Source of the DNA: Zygnema cylindricum
Taxonomy: Eukaryota > Streptophyta > Zygnematophyceae > Zygnematales > Zygnemataceae
Assembly: GCA_037447655.1 (NCBI GenBank)
Contig: JBBHKE010001395.1
Span: 186,001-250,000, forward strand
DNA: 64,000 nt
Direction: 5' to 3'
Below the pieces are notes generated by a model. That model did not search any database. It saw only the letters and a list, made by a program, of their open reading frames with translations, and was not told the origin of the DNA. Made by a program: the position numbers and the translations under genes. Shown here piece after piece: positions 45,944 to 57,626 of the stretch; positions within the stretch are counted from its first letter, which is position 1; each line of letters begins with the position of its first letter.

Positions 45944-46915
45944 GGGCGTGTTCCCATGTGTTCAAGTAAGGGTTTTTTCCTGTCGTTTTCACAGAAAATG
46001 GGACTTCCAACGAGAAAATATTACGCCGGACGAAAAATGGGCAAAAACACAAGTACATTTTGCGTCATCTTGGAACTTGGAAGGTACGGAAATTTGGCGT
46101 TATTATCATCGCGACCCCCTTCCAGCTCATCTTCACACTTGTAATGGAATCAAATCGCGATCTGATTTTAACCAAAATCTGATTTTAACCAAAATAATAC
46201 CCTATCGACGAATATAAAGCAGGAATTGCACGCGTGAAACGTCTTCGAAAAATTTTGAACGAGGGAGATTACACGCTATTTTTTTACATGCTCGTCACGC
46301 GCATGTTTGTACAAAAATGACAAGCATGTACGGAAAAAAATTCGTTGAGGTCTCGGACTTCCACTTTCATTCATGGGTCCTTCGCAAAAATTTACAACGT
46401 CCTCGTCTCTCCCCATCTTTTTCATTCGACCGCTCCTCTTTCTCTCATCTTTAAATGAAATGCAACAATGATAGTATCAAATGAAAGATATATTTTTTTA
46501 CTTTTTTTCTAATATTTTTGGTCTCATTTTGATGGCATATCAAATGATAAATGGTAAGAAAAAGAAACCGGGAAGCCATGGCGGAAAGTTTACGTGTTGA
46601 TGACGTCATAAGGTAGCATGACTTCGCAATGTCACAAAACCCTAAACATTTACAATGTCACAAAAAACTCGACGTCTACAACCGTCGCCGTTTTTGTAGA
46701 CGTCACTAATTTTAGGAAGTTTCGTAGTCGTCTACATTTCGTTTTGTACTATCGTAGGTGTCGCATATTTTGTAGACGTTAACAACTGTCACATATTTGA
46801 AGTAATGAAGGCGCAAGTAATGATTGACATAGGAACACTTTGAAAAGTATATCGCAAAATATGCGCTAAAATCCAAAGTAACCTTTCAAAGTTTCGGTTA
46901 CATGGGAACACGCCC
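45944..46915. mobile_element. PIF-type element with TAA duplication
   Basis: Left GGGCGTGTTCCCATGTG, right ACATGGGAACACGCCC, TAA on both sides (45941-45943 and 46916-46918). 972 bp. The internal palindrome is decayed (46146-46166). The closest relative in the window is 41001-41860, sharing the block ACGTTTTCACAGAAAATGGGACTT-like and the CATTCATGGGTCCTT block. Confidence 0.85.
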
Positions 46916-47039
46916 TAACCCGTTGGCAAACAGTGTGATTCCACCAACTATCCGATAACCGTACTTGCTGACCGATTACTGTACTTTTGAAAAGTACACT
47001 AGGTTTTCTAAACTGGATACGCCTTCGGTTAGGTTCACA

Positions 47040-47330
47040 TTTTTTACATGTGCGAATACGTGTTCCTATTTGTTTTTTTTAAATACTTTGTTTTAAAACA
47101 CATCGGCCATGTATTTAAAAGAAAATTTTGAAGATGACATTTTTTGGCGTGGCCGTGGGTCGAAGAACACAAGACGACAACAAGTAGTACATCTTAAATT
47201 CGATGATGACGCAAAATGTACTTCGTCTTTTTCTACTTTTTTGTACGGATGAAACTTACTCGGTACGGCTCTAAGTTTTATAAGAAAACGACAGAAAAAA
47301 ATCTTTACTTTGGCACACAAAGACACACCC
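47040..47330. mobile_element. PIF-type fragment, right half
   Basis: Reverse-strand match to 39304-39540, ending GGCACACAAAGACACACCC before TTA (47331-47333). That TTA also serves as the left flank of the next element. Confidence 0.65.
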
Positions 47331-47333
47331 TTA

Positions 47334-48123
47334 GGGTATTTTCGCATGTAACTGAAACTTAGTCTTGCTACTTTGTTTTTAGCGAAGATTCTCCATACAG
47401 CTTTCATAGCATTCGGATGTAAACGTAAATAACTTGTCACTTAAAAAAGTGACTTACGTAGACGTGTACAAAGAATTGTGACAGATGAAGTGGTACATAA
47501 AATGAGGCGAAACTTCCACTAGCCTTCAATTTGAGGTGTTTCTCCGCACGCTGTATAAATTTTGTGACTTCGTAATGTCCGTTCCCCACATTGTCGACGT
47601 GTCGAAACCCTAAAATATCTTTCGCTGTTGCACAGAATTTGCGGTTTCATTTATCGTCTTCCCACTTGCCGACAGTTGGCCAATATTTTTCATACGCCTT
47701 TTTGAGAGAGACGGTCCTTGTACAGTTTAGCGCACGCAAAACATTACGCACAGGCTGAAATGTACAGTGTGTTATTTTTTTGGTACTCCGCGCACAAAAA
47801 TTGTAAAAAACTTCAGACACGTGCGACAATGTCTACCTATTCGCTCACCTTATTGGACTTTATTTCAAATCACCTTACGAGGTGATTTGATGTAAAGTTT
47901 GAACATGTGTTGAAAGGACGCGAAAGTGGGTCGAAATGCGCTAAACGACAAAAAGTATCGCGCTAGACAACAAACTACGGTACGTATACAGTTTCAAGGT
48001 AACGCAACTTGTATGGTGGTAATTTCTATTTTTTGGTACGGTTGCGAATTTTCTCGATTTTTTCTAAGTTATGGAGGAAAACGACAGAAAATAACCGTAA
48101 CTTTAGCACATGCGAAAATACCC
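47334..48123. mobile_element. PIF-type element with TTA duplication
   Basis: Left GGGTATTTTCGCATGTAAC, right GCACATGCGAAAATACCC, TTA at 47331-47333 and 48124-48126. 790 bp; internal palindrome-like AAATCACCTTACGAGGTGATTT at 47867-47890. Confidence 0.85.
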
Positions 48124-48126
48124 TTA

Positions 48127-49082
48127 CTCTTGTAACTTTGTTTTTTATCGAAGTTTCTCCGTACCACTTTCAGAGCATTCCTTTATAAAGAAATGAAATC
48201 GTTACTTCAAATTGTGACGGATGTAGGTGTGGGTGTAATTTGTGACGGTTTTCGACGACAACAAAACTTCATGTATCACTATCAGTATTAACACTAAGAG
48301 CCATTCACGGTGTAGCGACAATTGATGATGTTTACAAAATAGCGACCGATGTACACGTTTAGATACTTGTGACATTGTAGATGTTTAGGGTTTGTGACAT
48401 TTTGAGGTCATGCTCAATTATGACAGCGTCGACGTCACAAATTTTAAAACTTTCAGCCATGGTTTCCCTATTTTGTTTTGTAGTCCTTTCTCACTCTACT
48501 TACCATCAAAATACGCCCGAATATAGTAAAAAAAAATCATTTTTAAAGATCTTTCATTTGATACCATTATTAACGTTTTTCATTGCAAGAATTGTGAGAT
48601 AGACGCAGTAGTTGGAGAGGGAGAGAGATAGAGGCGCCTTCACGGAATTTGCTTTTGCAAAATGGCGTCCGTTGGTTGAGACCCCTTCACGGCCCTTTTA
48701 CAGTAAAAAACGCACGAAAAAAGTCATGCACAGGCTGGAAACATGCACGCGCACAAAAATTGTCAAAATCCTCCGACACGTGTGACGGCATCTGCATATT
48801 CGCTCAAATCATCAAACTTTGTTTAAAATCACCTCGCGAGGTGATTTTATTTAAAGTTTGAACATGAGTTTGAAGGACGTGAAAGTGGGTTGAAACGCAA
48901 AAGACTACAAACTTCATCGCGCTAGACGACAAACTGCAAAACATTCAAAATTTCAAGGTAACGCAATTGGTATGGCGCTAATTTCAATTTTTTCGTACAA
49001 TTGCGGATTTTCTCGTTGAAGGCAAAGTTATAGAGGAAAACGACAAAAAATAATTGTAACTTTAGCACATGGGAAAGTGCCC
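48127..49082. mobile_element. PIF-type element, left terminus lost
   Basis: Right end CACATGGGAAAGTGCCC then TAA (49083-49085). Palindrome AAAATCACCTCGCGAGGTGATTTT at 48825-48848. A degenerate TA-element piece (ATTAACACTAAGAGCCATTCACGGTGTA) sits at about 48288-48318. Confidence 0.7.
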
Positions 49083-49714
49083 TAAACGTCAATTATTAGC
49101 ATCTACAGTACTGTGCAATGTAGTTATTATAATTAGGCTAGAATTCCATTAGCAAAAAAATGAGGTTGTTTAATGAATGCCGTATTTTTTGAACCATTTC
49201 GTACCTTTTTTTCCTTCAAATAAAATTTTTTTACTGAAAAATCTACAAAGTTATGGGCGTAAAATTTGACCGACAAATGCTTTGTTTTTTTAATTTGAGA
49301 CGCCATCTCGCGAACCCTTCACCGTGTGGAAAATGTCGTCAAATGTCGTTAAAAATGACACTGCGCACACATTAAACGTGGAAAAAATAAAATAAATCCA
49401 CGATGAACTCGCGTTCATATGCCAACATATCGTAAAAGCCATGTGTCTTAAGCCATGGTGGATGCGAGTCCACCGAAAGCCGCAAGAAAATCTTTGACGG
49501 AGGATCTCCATTAACGCTCCTTCCGCTGTCCGTCGACCATGTTGTACAAATCTGATATTTGCGTACGATTTTACAAACCTTAAGTTTCGTCCGCTTGTAC
49601 ATATTTTTATTCAAATTTACGCTAGGGTACAGAAAGGGGATTGCTAATCGCTTGCTGCGCACAAGTACTTGTGTCAGCTTGTCAAAAAATGTACATTATA
49701 AGAAGAGATTAGTA

Positions 49715-50205
49715 TTAATTACGTACTGTTGACTTTAGATTTGACGGTCAATCTGTCGAACAACTTTGACTTGCAAATTATTGTAACAATTGGTTAAAAA
49801 AATGTCGCGCTTGCGAACGTCGACTCTCTTAATAAAATTAACAATTCATATTGCCGGCCAAGGTTAACCGTAACAAAACTGCGGCAACCACATGTAAATA
49901 AAAGAGAGTTGATCATGTCAGTGACTATTTTGGTTGCGCAACGTCATTTACGTCACTTTGTCGAAGATTGTACGTTTTAAGTACACATTGGTACAATTAA
50001 GGTACCGTTGAGTTTAAATATGACGGTCAATTTGTTCAACATCTTTTACTTTCAAAATATTATTACAAATGGATAAAAGTTTGTCGTGCTTGTAAACGTC
50101 GACCTTCTTAAAAAAATCAACATTTCACACTGTCGGCCTAGGTTTACGATAACATAACTACGGCAACCACATGTAAATAAAAGTGTTGTGCACATTCACT
50201 TTCTG
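49715..50205. repeat. Tandem duplication, ~277-bp period
   Basis: Two diverged units starting GTTGACTTTAGATTTGACGGTC (about 49729) and GTTGAGTTTAAATATGACGGTC (about 50006), each ending CGGCAACCACATGTAAATAAAAG. Confidence 0.85.
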
Positions 50206-50862
50206 CCTTTACGTGAGCTCCCCAGTGTAATATGATCTCATACCTCGTAAAAAATCCCATTACTACAACCAATTTAAACCACACATTCCACACATTGGAA
50301 AATACACATCCACACTGGAAAGCAATCACATAAAGATAAACTTTAAATTAGAAGAAGCTTTTGTCCACATAAAATTAGCTTGGTCTCTTGCCCTCGTGAC
50401 TCAACCCTTCTTTTAAATTGTTTTCCACTACTCTCCACTCTTAATAATTCTATTTCTTAACTACTAAAACACTACTAAGTTAGTAAGAGATTTCAATGCA
50501 AAAATGCCATTGCTCCAATTTGGTTTAATCGCTCAGGCTCAAGATCAGTCAGAATTTCCACAAACTTTTCCAAATGAAAAGATGTCTGCTTTTCTCTTAG
50601 ACTTCACTATTTATCCATCATCGCCTTGGACTAGCCAGGCCAGAGTCAACGCTCTGTTGAACAAGTTTTACTTAGGCCAATCATTAATCAGCAAAGACTC
50701 AGACTGACCAATGCAAAAGTGTGCGAAATCTCTTACTAACTACGTAGGATTTAATAACCAATCAAACGATACATTTCACTACGTAATATTTACGTGCAAA
50801 CGTGCGCGCCAAACAAAACGCGACTTCGCACGAACGTGCATCGCAAATTGTACACGCGAAAG

Positions 50863-52180
50863 TGTTGTTTTTGAAAACTTAGTTTCGTGCGTACGGAGCG
50901 TTTCGTGCGTACGCGATGTTTCGTGCGTACGCATTTACGCGATATATTGTGGAGGTTCGAAAGAATTTATGGATTGGGGAATTAAATGTACACGTAAAAT
51001 TAATGGAGTAATTGAGTGGCGCGAAATGTGAGAGGAAATGGACGGCGGATCGCGAAGCAATCCGACGTGAGATAATCGACGTTTCATATACGAAATGTTG
51101 AAAGTGTACATCGATCGTACGGAACATAATGTGCGACAGGCGGAATTTATGAAAAGGACGCCGCTGGTACGTAGAATCTATTTTGGACAGGTGTACCTTT
51201 ATTTCGGCAGGCGGCATTTATGACGAAGTACGTGGTTGCGATACGGTACAGATTTGGATTGTAAAATATCATTTCGTCAAGTGGATGGAAGTGGCACGTG
51301 GCTCAACATCAAGGGTGCCAAATAAGAGTGACGTACGGTGGATATAAGCCGCCGTTATTTTTTCAAGTAGTGGTGACGCGAAATCGCGTCAATCACACGA
51401 TGTTTATTTTGGACGTCCCGGATTCTTTGACGAAAATCAAGGAGTTTCGCTGAGTGACTCAGCATGACTCAGCATGACTCAGCATACGATTCTATGAGAT
51501 TGCGTGTACTTGAAAATATTTGGAACAACAATGCTTTGTCTTATTTGTATTATTAAATTAGTGCTGATTATGACATTTATATTTAAGTGGTTAATTAGGG
51601 TTTCGACACTTTAATTTATGTGTCGCATTTGCAGACAAGTGTACGCTTACGATTGCTTGACTCTCAGGTGTACGCTTACGATTAATTTGATTTAGTGACA
51701 GTTACGTAATTTACGTTGGTTATTTTGACACTTAGTGATTTGTTAACAGCTCACAAGTGTATATATAGGTTTGAGCTTCATTAGAATAATAATCAATGCT
51801 GGTTAGTAAAGTGGGGACCGAAGATGTAGACTTTTAGGGTTGCCGATTAGGTCATGCACTTTTGAATGATATAATGATTATACCTTGATTATACTCTTGT
51901 TTATGTGTGATGCAGTTGTTTTTATTATTTATGTTATTTTATATATGTTTTGCATTGTTAATGCATTTGTCCTAGGGTTTGTTTATGTCGATTATTCCAT
52001 CAAACCTTAGATGTTGTCATAGGGTTTATTTATGTTGATTATTCCATGAAACCCTAAATGTTGTTGTATGTTAAATGGAGGATGCATTTCAAATGATTGT
52101 TCGTCGACCTATTTTTGGCTTAGCTTTTTGCATGATAGTCTGGGTCGCTTCTGCGGTCTATTTTAGACCAAAGAACAACA
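50863..52180 (+). repeat. 5' LTR of the non-coding element
   Basis: TGTTGTT...AACAACA. Contains a triplicated ATGACTCAGC motif near 51460-51485 and GTGTACGCTTACGATT repeated near 51640 and 51670. Confidence 0.9.
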
Positions 52181-52194
52181 GGTTATGGGCCCAC
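52181..52194 (+). other. Primer binding site, initiator tRNA-Met anticodon-arm type
   Basis: GGTTATGGGCCCAC directly after the LTR; complementary to the GGGCCCAUAACC anticodon arm of plant initiator tRNA-Met rather than to the tRNA 3' end. Confidence 0.65.
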
Positions 52195-53140
52195 ACCCCA
52201 TCTATCATATGTTAGGTTAAGTCGATGTAGGTTTTTGTCACACGCATTGTAGCGGGTTAATATTGTCCTTGCTGGTTGTATTGCAGTAATGGTGTTTGTG
52301 TACCCATGAGATCGGCCTTATCATAGTGTTGGTATGTGCCGAGTTTAATCTTGCATCGCCCCAAGGGTTAACTTAGTGATAGTGCCGAAATGTCTACCCT
52401 CAATGAAAATGATTTATTTTGAGAATCGATATTTTAGTTTTGGAAATAAATGTTTATTTTTAATGAAACATTTCGAAATGTGGAGATTTGACATTTAGTG
52501 GAGAGATGTGGAAGGAGGAGTTTCGACGTTTGGGGGAGAGATCCGAAAGGTGGAGTTGTGGCATTTGGTGAAAGATCCGAATTTGTGGATCTATAATTAT
52601 GGGATGTTATGAGATTTTATTTTTCAGATTGTTGGTAGTTTTGGGAAATGTAACATTATTGGAGCTTAAAATTGGGATAGAGAATGTAGATTTTATTTAC
52701 TTTTATTTTTAATGTTTTATTTTGTGGGATTAAGTACGCGGGTCGCGAAATTTAGAAAATTTAGAAAGTTTTATTTTTTGGAAATTGTTATGGTAGTTAG
52801 AGGAAAATGTGGTAATTTTTGTTGGAATTTTATTTATTATTGGTAGAATTGATTTTCGGAAAATAGTTTATTATTTATGTATTTTTATGGGAAATTTTCG
52901 GATTTAGATATTGTTGAGAAAAGAGAAAAGAAAATGAAAATATATATATTATGTATTATGAAATTTGGATGGTATGTGGAGTCAGCGGAAGCGATGGTGG
53001 AACAAGTGGGAAAATTTTGTTGGAGGAATTTGGCGGATTAAGATGGAGAAGGCAGTTGAAAGCAGGTGTGACAGCTGGTAACATTGGTGACAGCTGATGA
53101 CGTGGCGCCATGGATGCACGAGACTAATTTTTCGGGGGAG

Positions 53141-54457
53141 TGTTGTTTTTGAAAACTTAGTTTCGTGCGTACGGAGCGTTTCGTGCGTACGCGATGTTTC
53201 GTGCGTACGCATTTACGCGATATATTGTGGAGGTTCGAAAGAATTTATGGATTGGGGAATTAAATGTACACGTAAAATTAATGGAGTAATTGAGTGGCGC
53301 GAAATGTGAGAGGAAATGGACGGCGGATCGCGAAGCAATCCGACGTGAGATAATCGACGTTTCATATACGAAATGTTGAAAGTGTACATCGATCGTACGG
53401 AACATAATGTGCGACAGGCGGAATTTATGAAAAGGACGCCGCTGGTACGTAGAATCTATTTTGGACAGGTGTACCTTTATTTCGGCAGGCGGCATTTATG
53501 ACGAAGTACGTGGTTGCGATACGGTACAGATTTGGATTGTAAAATATCATTTCGTCAAGTGGATGGAAGTGGCACGTGGCTCAACATCAAGGGTGCCAAA
53601 TAAGAGTGACGTACGGTGGATATAAGCCGCCGTTATTTTTTCAAGTAGTGGTGACGCGAAATCGCGTCAATCACACGATGTTTATTTTGGACGTCCCGGA
53701 TTCTTTGACGAAAATCAAGGAGTTTCGCTGAGTGACTCAGCATGACTCAGCATGACTCAGCATACGATTCTATGAGATTGCGTGTACTTGAAAATATTTG
53801 GAACAACAATGCTTTGTCTTATTTGTATTATTAAATTAGTGCTGATTATGACATTTATATTTAAGTGGTTAATTAGGGTTTCGACACTTTAATTTATGTG
53901 TCGCATTTGCAGACAAGTGTACGCTTACGATTGCTTGACTCTCAGGTGTACGCTTACGATTAATTTGATTTAGTGACAGTTACGTAATTTACGTTGGTTA
54001 TTTTGACACTTAGTGATTTGTTAACAGCTCACAAGTGTATATATAGGTTTGAGCTTCATTAGAATAATAATCAATGCTGGTTAGTAAAGTGGGGACCGAA
54101 GATGTAGACTTTTAGGGTTGCCGATTAGGTCATGCACTTTGAATGATATAATGATTATACCTTGATTATACTCTTGTTTATGTGTGATGCAGTTGTTTTT
54201 ATTATTTATGTTATTTTATATATGTTTTGCATTGTTAATGCATTTGTCCTAGGGTTTGTTTATGTCGATTATTCCATCAAACCTTAGATGTTGTCATAGG
54301 GTTTATTTATGTTGATTATTCCATGAAACCCTAAATGTTGTTGTATGTTAAATGGAGGATGCATTTCAAATGATTGTTCGTCGACCTATTTTTGGCTTAG
54401 CTTTTTGCATGATAGTTTGGGTCGCTTCTGCGGTCTATTTTAGACCAAAGAACAACA
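53141..54457 (+). repeat. 3' LTR of the non-coding element
   Basis: Near-identical partner of 50863-52180; followed by GAAAG. Confidence 0.9.
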
Positions 54458-55640
54458 GAAAGTACCTACGAAATTCCATAAAGTGAAAGTGATGTTTCGT
54501 ACTAAAAATTGTACGAAACGAACCATCGTGCGTACCAAACGAAATATTGATTCATTTGGTACTTTTTAACCGTGCGCCTGAAATTCCGCGGCTAGTTTGA
54601 CCCTTAACCCGTTACAATGAACACCCAGTCGTTATTTTGACCTCGCGATGTCACCTAAATACACCAATCGCTATATCTTTTAAAATACAACTCCAAATCG
54701 TGCGATTCTTTCGCGGACGTCTATCAAATTCAAAACTCTATATTCCTAACAATTTAATACCCATTTACGAACAAGTTCGATCCACTATTACTGTCACATC
54801 ATCCCCTCCTTATATTTAACAGACCTCAGTAAAAACACATTTTTTTCTCAAGACGGGACTTCTATATTATTATCCCTCATATACCTTTGTAAAAACTTAG
54901 AATTTTTATCTTCTAAAGTTAACCCTTCTTCCGGCATTCCTAGATAATACACTTGCTAAAATATAGTATTTCCGACCTTAAACTGTTGACCAACCCAATC
55001 TATTACCCATCTGTGGACCTCAGGTTTTATAATTATTGAGGGATCTAATTCCAATTTTTTTCAATACGTCGAAGATTTGTTAGTTTCAGCTGAGTGATGT
55101 GTATCACTTGATGAATTTTTGTTGAAGGCGGAAAGTCTACTTTGGTAGCAACTGACGATATCATCTCGATTACAGTTAATGGTCCGATGTACTTAAGAGC
55201 AAATTTTCCCCCAAGATTCGATTCTTCGTCGATCTTGCACTTGTAATGAGTTGTTGAAAGCCAAACCTTCTCACTTGTGCTAACTACCCAAAAACCCCGT
55301 TTGCGGTTAGCATTTAGTTCTTGCTTTTTTTGTGTCTATACTAATACATCCCAGACTGTTTTCCAAAGTGTTTGAATGGTTTCCCAAAACTCTGTTCCAA
55401 AACCCCTATTCTTTTGAGTGACCCCTGTTATTAAGTCTAATGCTTCTCTCGGTTGGTATCCGTATGCAACTTTAAACGGTGAGAAGCCTTTACTAGCATG
55501 TTTACATGAATTGTATGCAAATTCCATTAATGGCAGTTTAGATTCCCATGTGTAGAGAATTCCACTACAAACAATCCTAAGCATTTCTTCCAATGTACGG
55601 TTCATCTTTTCTGTCTGTCCATCTGTCTAAGGATGATAAG

Positions 55641-57285
55641 TGTCGAGCGTGCCTCGGAAATATAAGGTGAGGCCCACATCCCACCTAAGTTGGTGTGGGA
55701 GTCTTACAAATGACCCTAGATGCGTGTGCTTCCTATGATAGTGACCATGCCCATTTCTGCCACCAAATCCCTCGAAGAAATGCATGCAAAACAAAAGAGG
55801 CAATGGAGCCCGCATGGGAAATGAAGGCGCGGGTAGGTGAAAAGATACCCTATCCCCCCCTTCTAGGGCTGATATCCCAATTTAGGCTACTCTGCTAGAA
55901 TTCTGACAAAAGCCTACTCAAAACCCACGGTTCCGGCCCCAAGGATCCTTGTAGTCTACTCTGGTGAAAACACACCCGATAAGAACCACCAAAATGAACC
56001 CCAAAATACAATTCCACACAGATATAATAGAAATAAAGAGTCGGCTGTTTGAGAATTAACAAAATCGCCTTGCCCCAGAAACTAGAAATAAAAGATAAAA
56101 TCAATGTTGATGGTAAAGCAAGCTACCTATACCCCGTGGAAGCAACGATGGCAAAAAGAGAAGACGAAATCTCTCCCAATGGAACCACAGACAGGTAATG
56201 CACCCCTTTACCTTTGGATTCCAGCCATTCAGAACCAACCAGACTCCCCTTGGTTCCAAACAGAAAAAGTCCAAACCGCCAAAAAGATTGATACTGCGAA
56301 CTACCCTCCGAGCTGCGATTTCCACAAAAGACAACTCCAAACCTAGATGGTAATAGAGTCCAACACACCACGACAAAGATTCTCCAAAAGAAGGTTTGTT
56401 TTAATTTTCTAGGGTTTTTATCAGGGGACAGTACTGAAAAGTAACCTGTCTCCTTCGCAAGTGCCTTATACATCACAGTTTGACCGATTTCACCACTGGT
56501 CAACGCTATCAAATTAGCCAATCAACGGAGAGCAGGTGTTAATGAACTATAATCAGACCAAATCATCCGTACTACATTTGGGGCAAAAAGTTCTACTCCA
56601 AATTGCGGCTAGATCCGCAGCATAAAGTCAAAGTTCGTTCCACTATTAAACCATAAAGTAGTGAAAAAGACATGCACAGGCCTAACTTCTACCTTATGTA
56701 ATTAATGGAATAAAATGCTATTGGACGTGCACTGGATTCCTACTGACATTTAACAATATTATCAAAATGATAGTCTGGAAAGTGATGTGGTGTTCCACAA
56801 TGTACCCTCCACATGGGCTGGTGGAACCTGGTTTATGTTGCTCCATTGCACAGTTTGAGATGCAATAACTCCGTGGTCCGATCTCCGTTAGACGCGAAAT
56901 AAAGTGTGTTGCGCTCAAATCAAGACATCCAAGGATCTAACCTGTTTGGTGCACTCCTCCCTCCGTACACAGGTAATACTACAATGTTGAGGTGGCTCCA
57001 AAATCCTAGATAAACAAGGGTGTGCCGACACTGCACACGAGCTTAACAGCTGTCAAGCTTGCCTTGGAAATATAAGGTGAGGCCCACTGCCAACCTTAGT
57101 TGGTGTGGGAGTCCTGCAAATGACCCCGAATGCGCGTGCTTCCCATGAGAGTGACCATGCCCATTTCTGCCACCAAATCCTCCAGGGAAATGCATGCATA
57201 ACATAAGAGGCAATGGAGCCCGCATGGGAAATAAAGGCGTGGGGAGGTGAAAAGATACCCTATCCCTCTCCTCTAGGGTTGATAT
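55641..57285. repeat. Region bounded by ~235-bp direct repeats
   Basis: Repeats at about 55641-55876 and 57052-57285 share AAATATAAGGTGAGGCCCAC, GTGACCATGCCCATTTCTGCC and TAGGG.TGATATCC. The ~1.2 kb between them has open frames (minus strand 56521-56123) without recognisable domains. It may be a small LTR element with decayed termini; no primer site was found. It cuts off the gypsy copy at 55640. Confidence 0.5.
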
Positions 57286-57327
57286 CCGAATCCCCCCCTC
57301 TTAGTCAACCCTGACTAAGATATAAAT

Positions 57328-57606
57328 TTACCCTCCCAATTCACAGTTCCCACAGAACCAAGGGCCTTGGGGTTGAGTGCGCGGTTCCCAAGAGGAGGGG
57401 ATACATGTTTTATGCCAGCATTGGCTGCATCTGTCATAGACTAAGACAGGGTTTGGTGAGGATGACGGCCTGCAGTCCAATGAGCAGGAAGGAGGGTCGG
57501 CAAAGTAAGTTAGATGGAAAGTGGGTTCGTCTTCGAATCCTCGAAGTTGGCAAGGGGCTACATTGATCTGATTCTCATTGATTCTTCGGCCATCTTTTCC
57601 TTCCAA
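57328..57606 (-). pseudogene. PHD-finger gene fragment, split by copia insertion
   Basis: Minus-strand coding segment ending in a stop at 57328. A PHD-like finger is seen: SCSLDC, then YDRCSQCWHKTC, then WFCGNC, with CELGG as C-terminus. The usual third cysteine position holds Tyr. The frame stays open up to the copia edge at 57626 and resumes at 63821 on the far side. By family knowledge such fingers read histone tails; the remaining protein lies outside the window. Confidence 0.6.
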
Positions 57607-57626
57607 GGTAAGAACTCCTTTATTGG

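Larger units (their letters stand above)
50863..54457 (+). mobile_element. Non-coding LTR retrotransposon (LARD/TRIM-like), young
   Basis: LTRs 50863-52180 (1,318 bp) and 53141-54457 (1,317 bp) start TGTTGTT and end AACAACA. They differ at about two positions by eye, so insertion was recent. The target duplication GAAAG lies at 50858-50862 and 54458-54462. The internal part is only 960 bp with no meaningful frame; it has a primer site at 52181 and GGGGGAG against the 3' LTR as polypurine tract. It must use enzymes from another element, probably a copia type to judge by the primer site. Confidence 0.9.
50226..55640 (-). mobile_element. Truncated gypsy copy, reversed, split by a younger LTR element
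   Basis: Same family as the element at 16257-24027. The reversed 3' LTR is in two parts (50226-50862 and 54463-54798; together about 973 bp). The polypurine tract complement and about 840 bp of the integrase end follow to 55640. An integrase fragment is readable on the minus strand at 55605-55336 (KLPLMEFAYNSCKHA, PREALDLITGVTQ). More diverged from the intact element than its two LTRs are from each other. The 5' part is missing. Confidence 0.9.
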
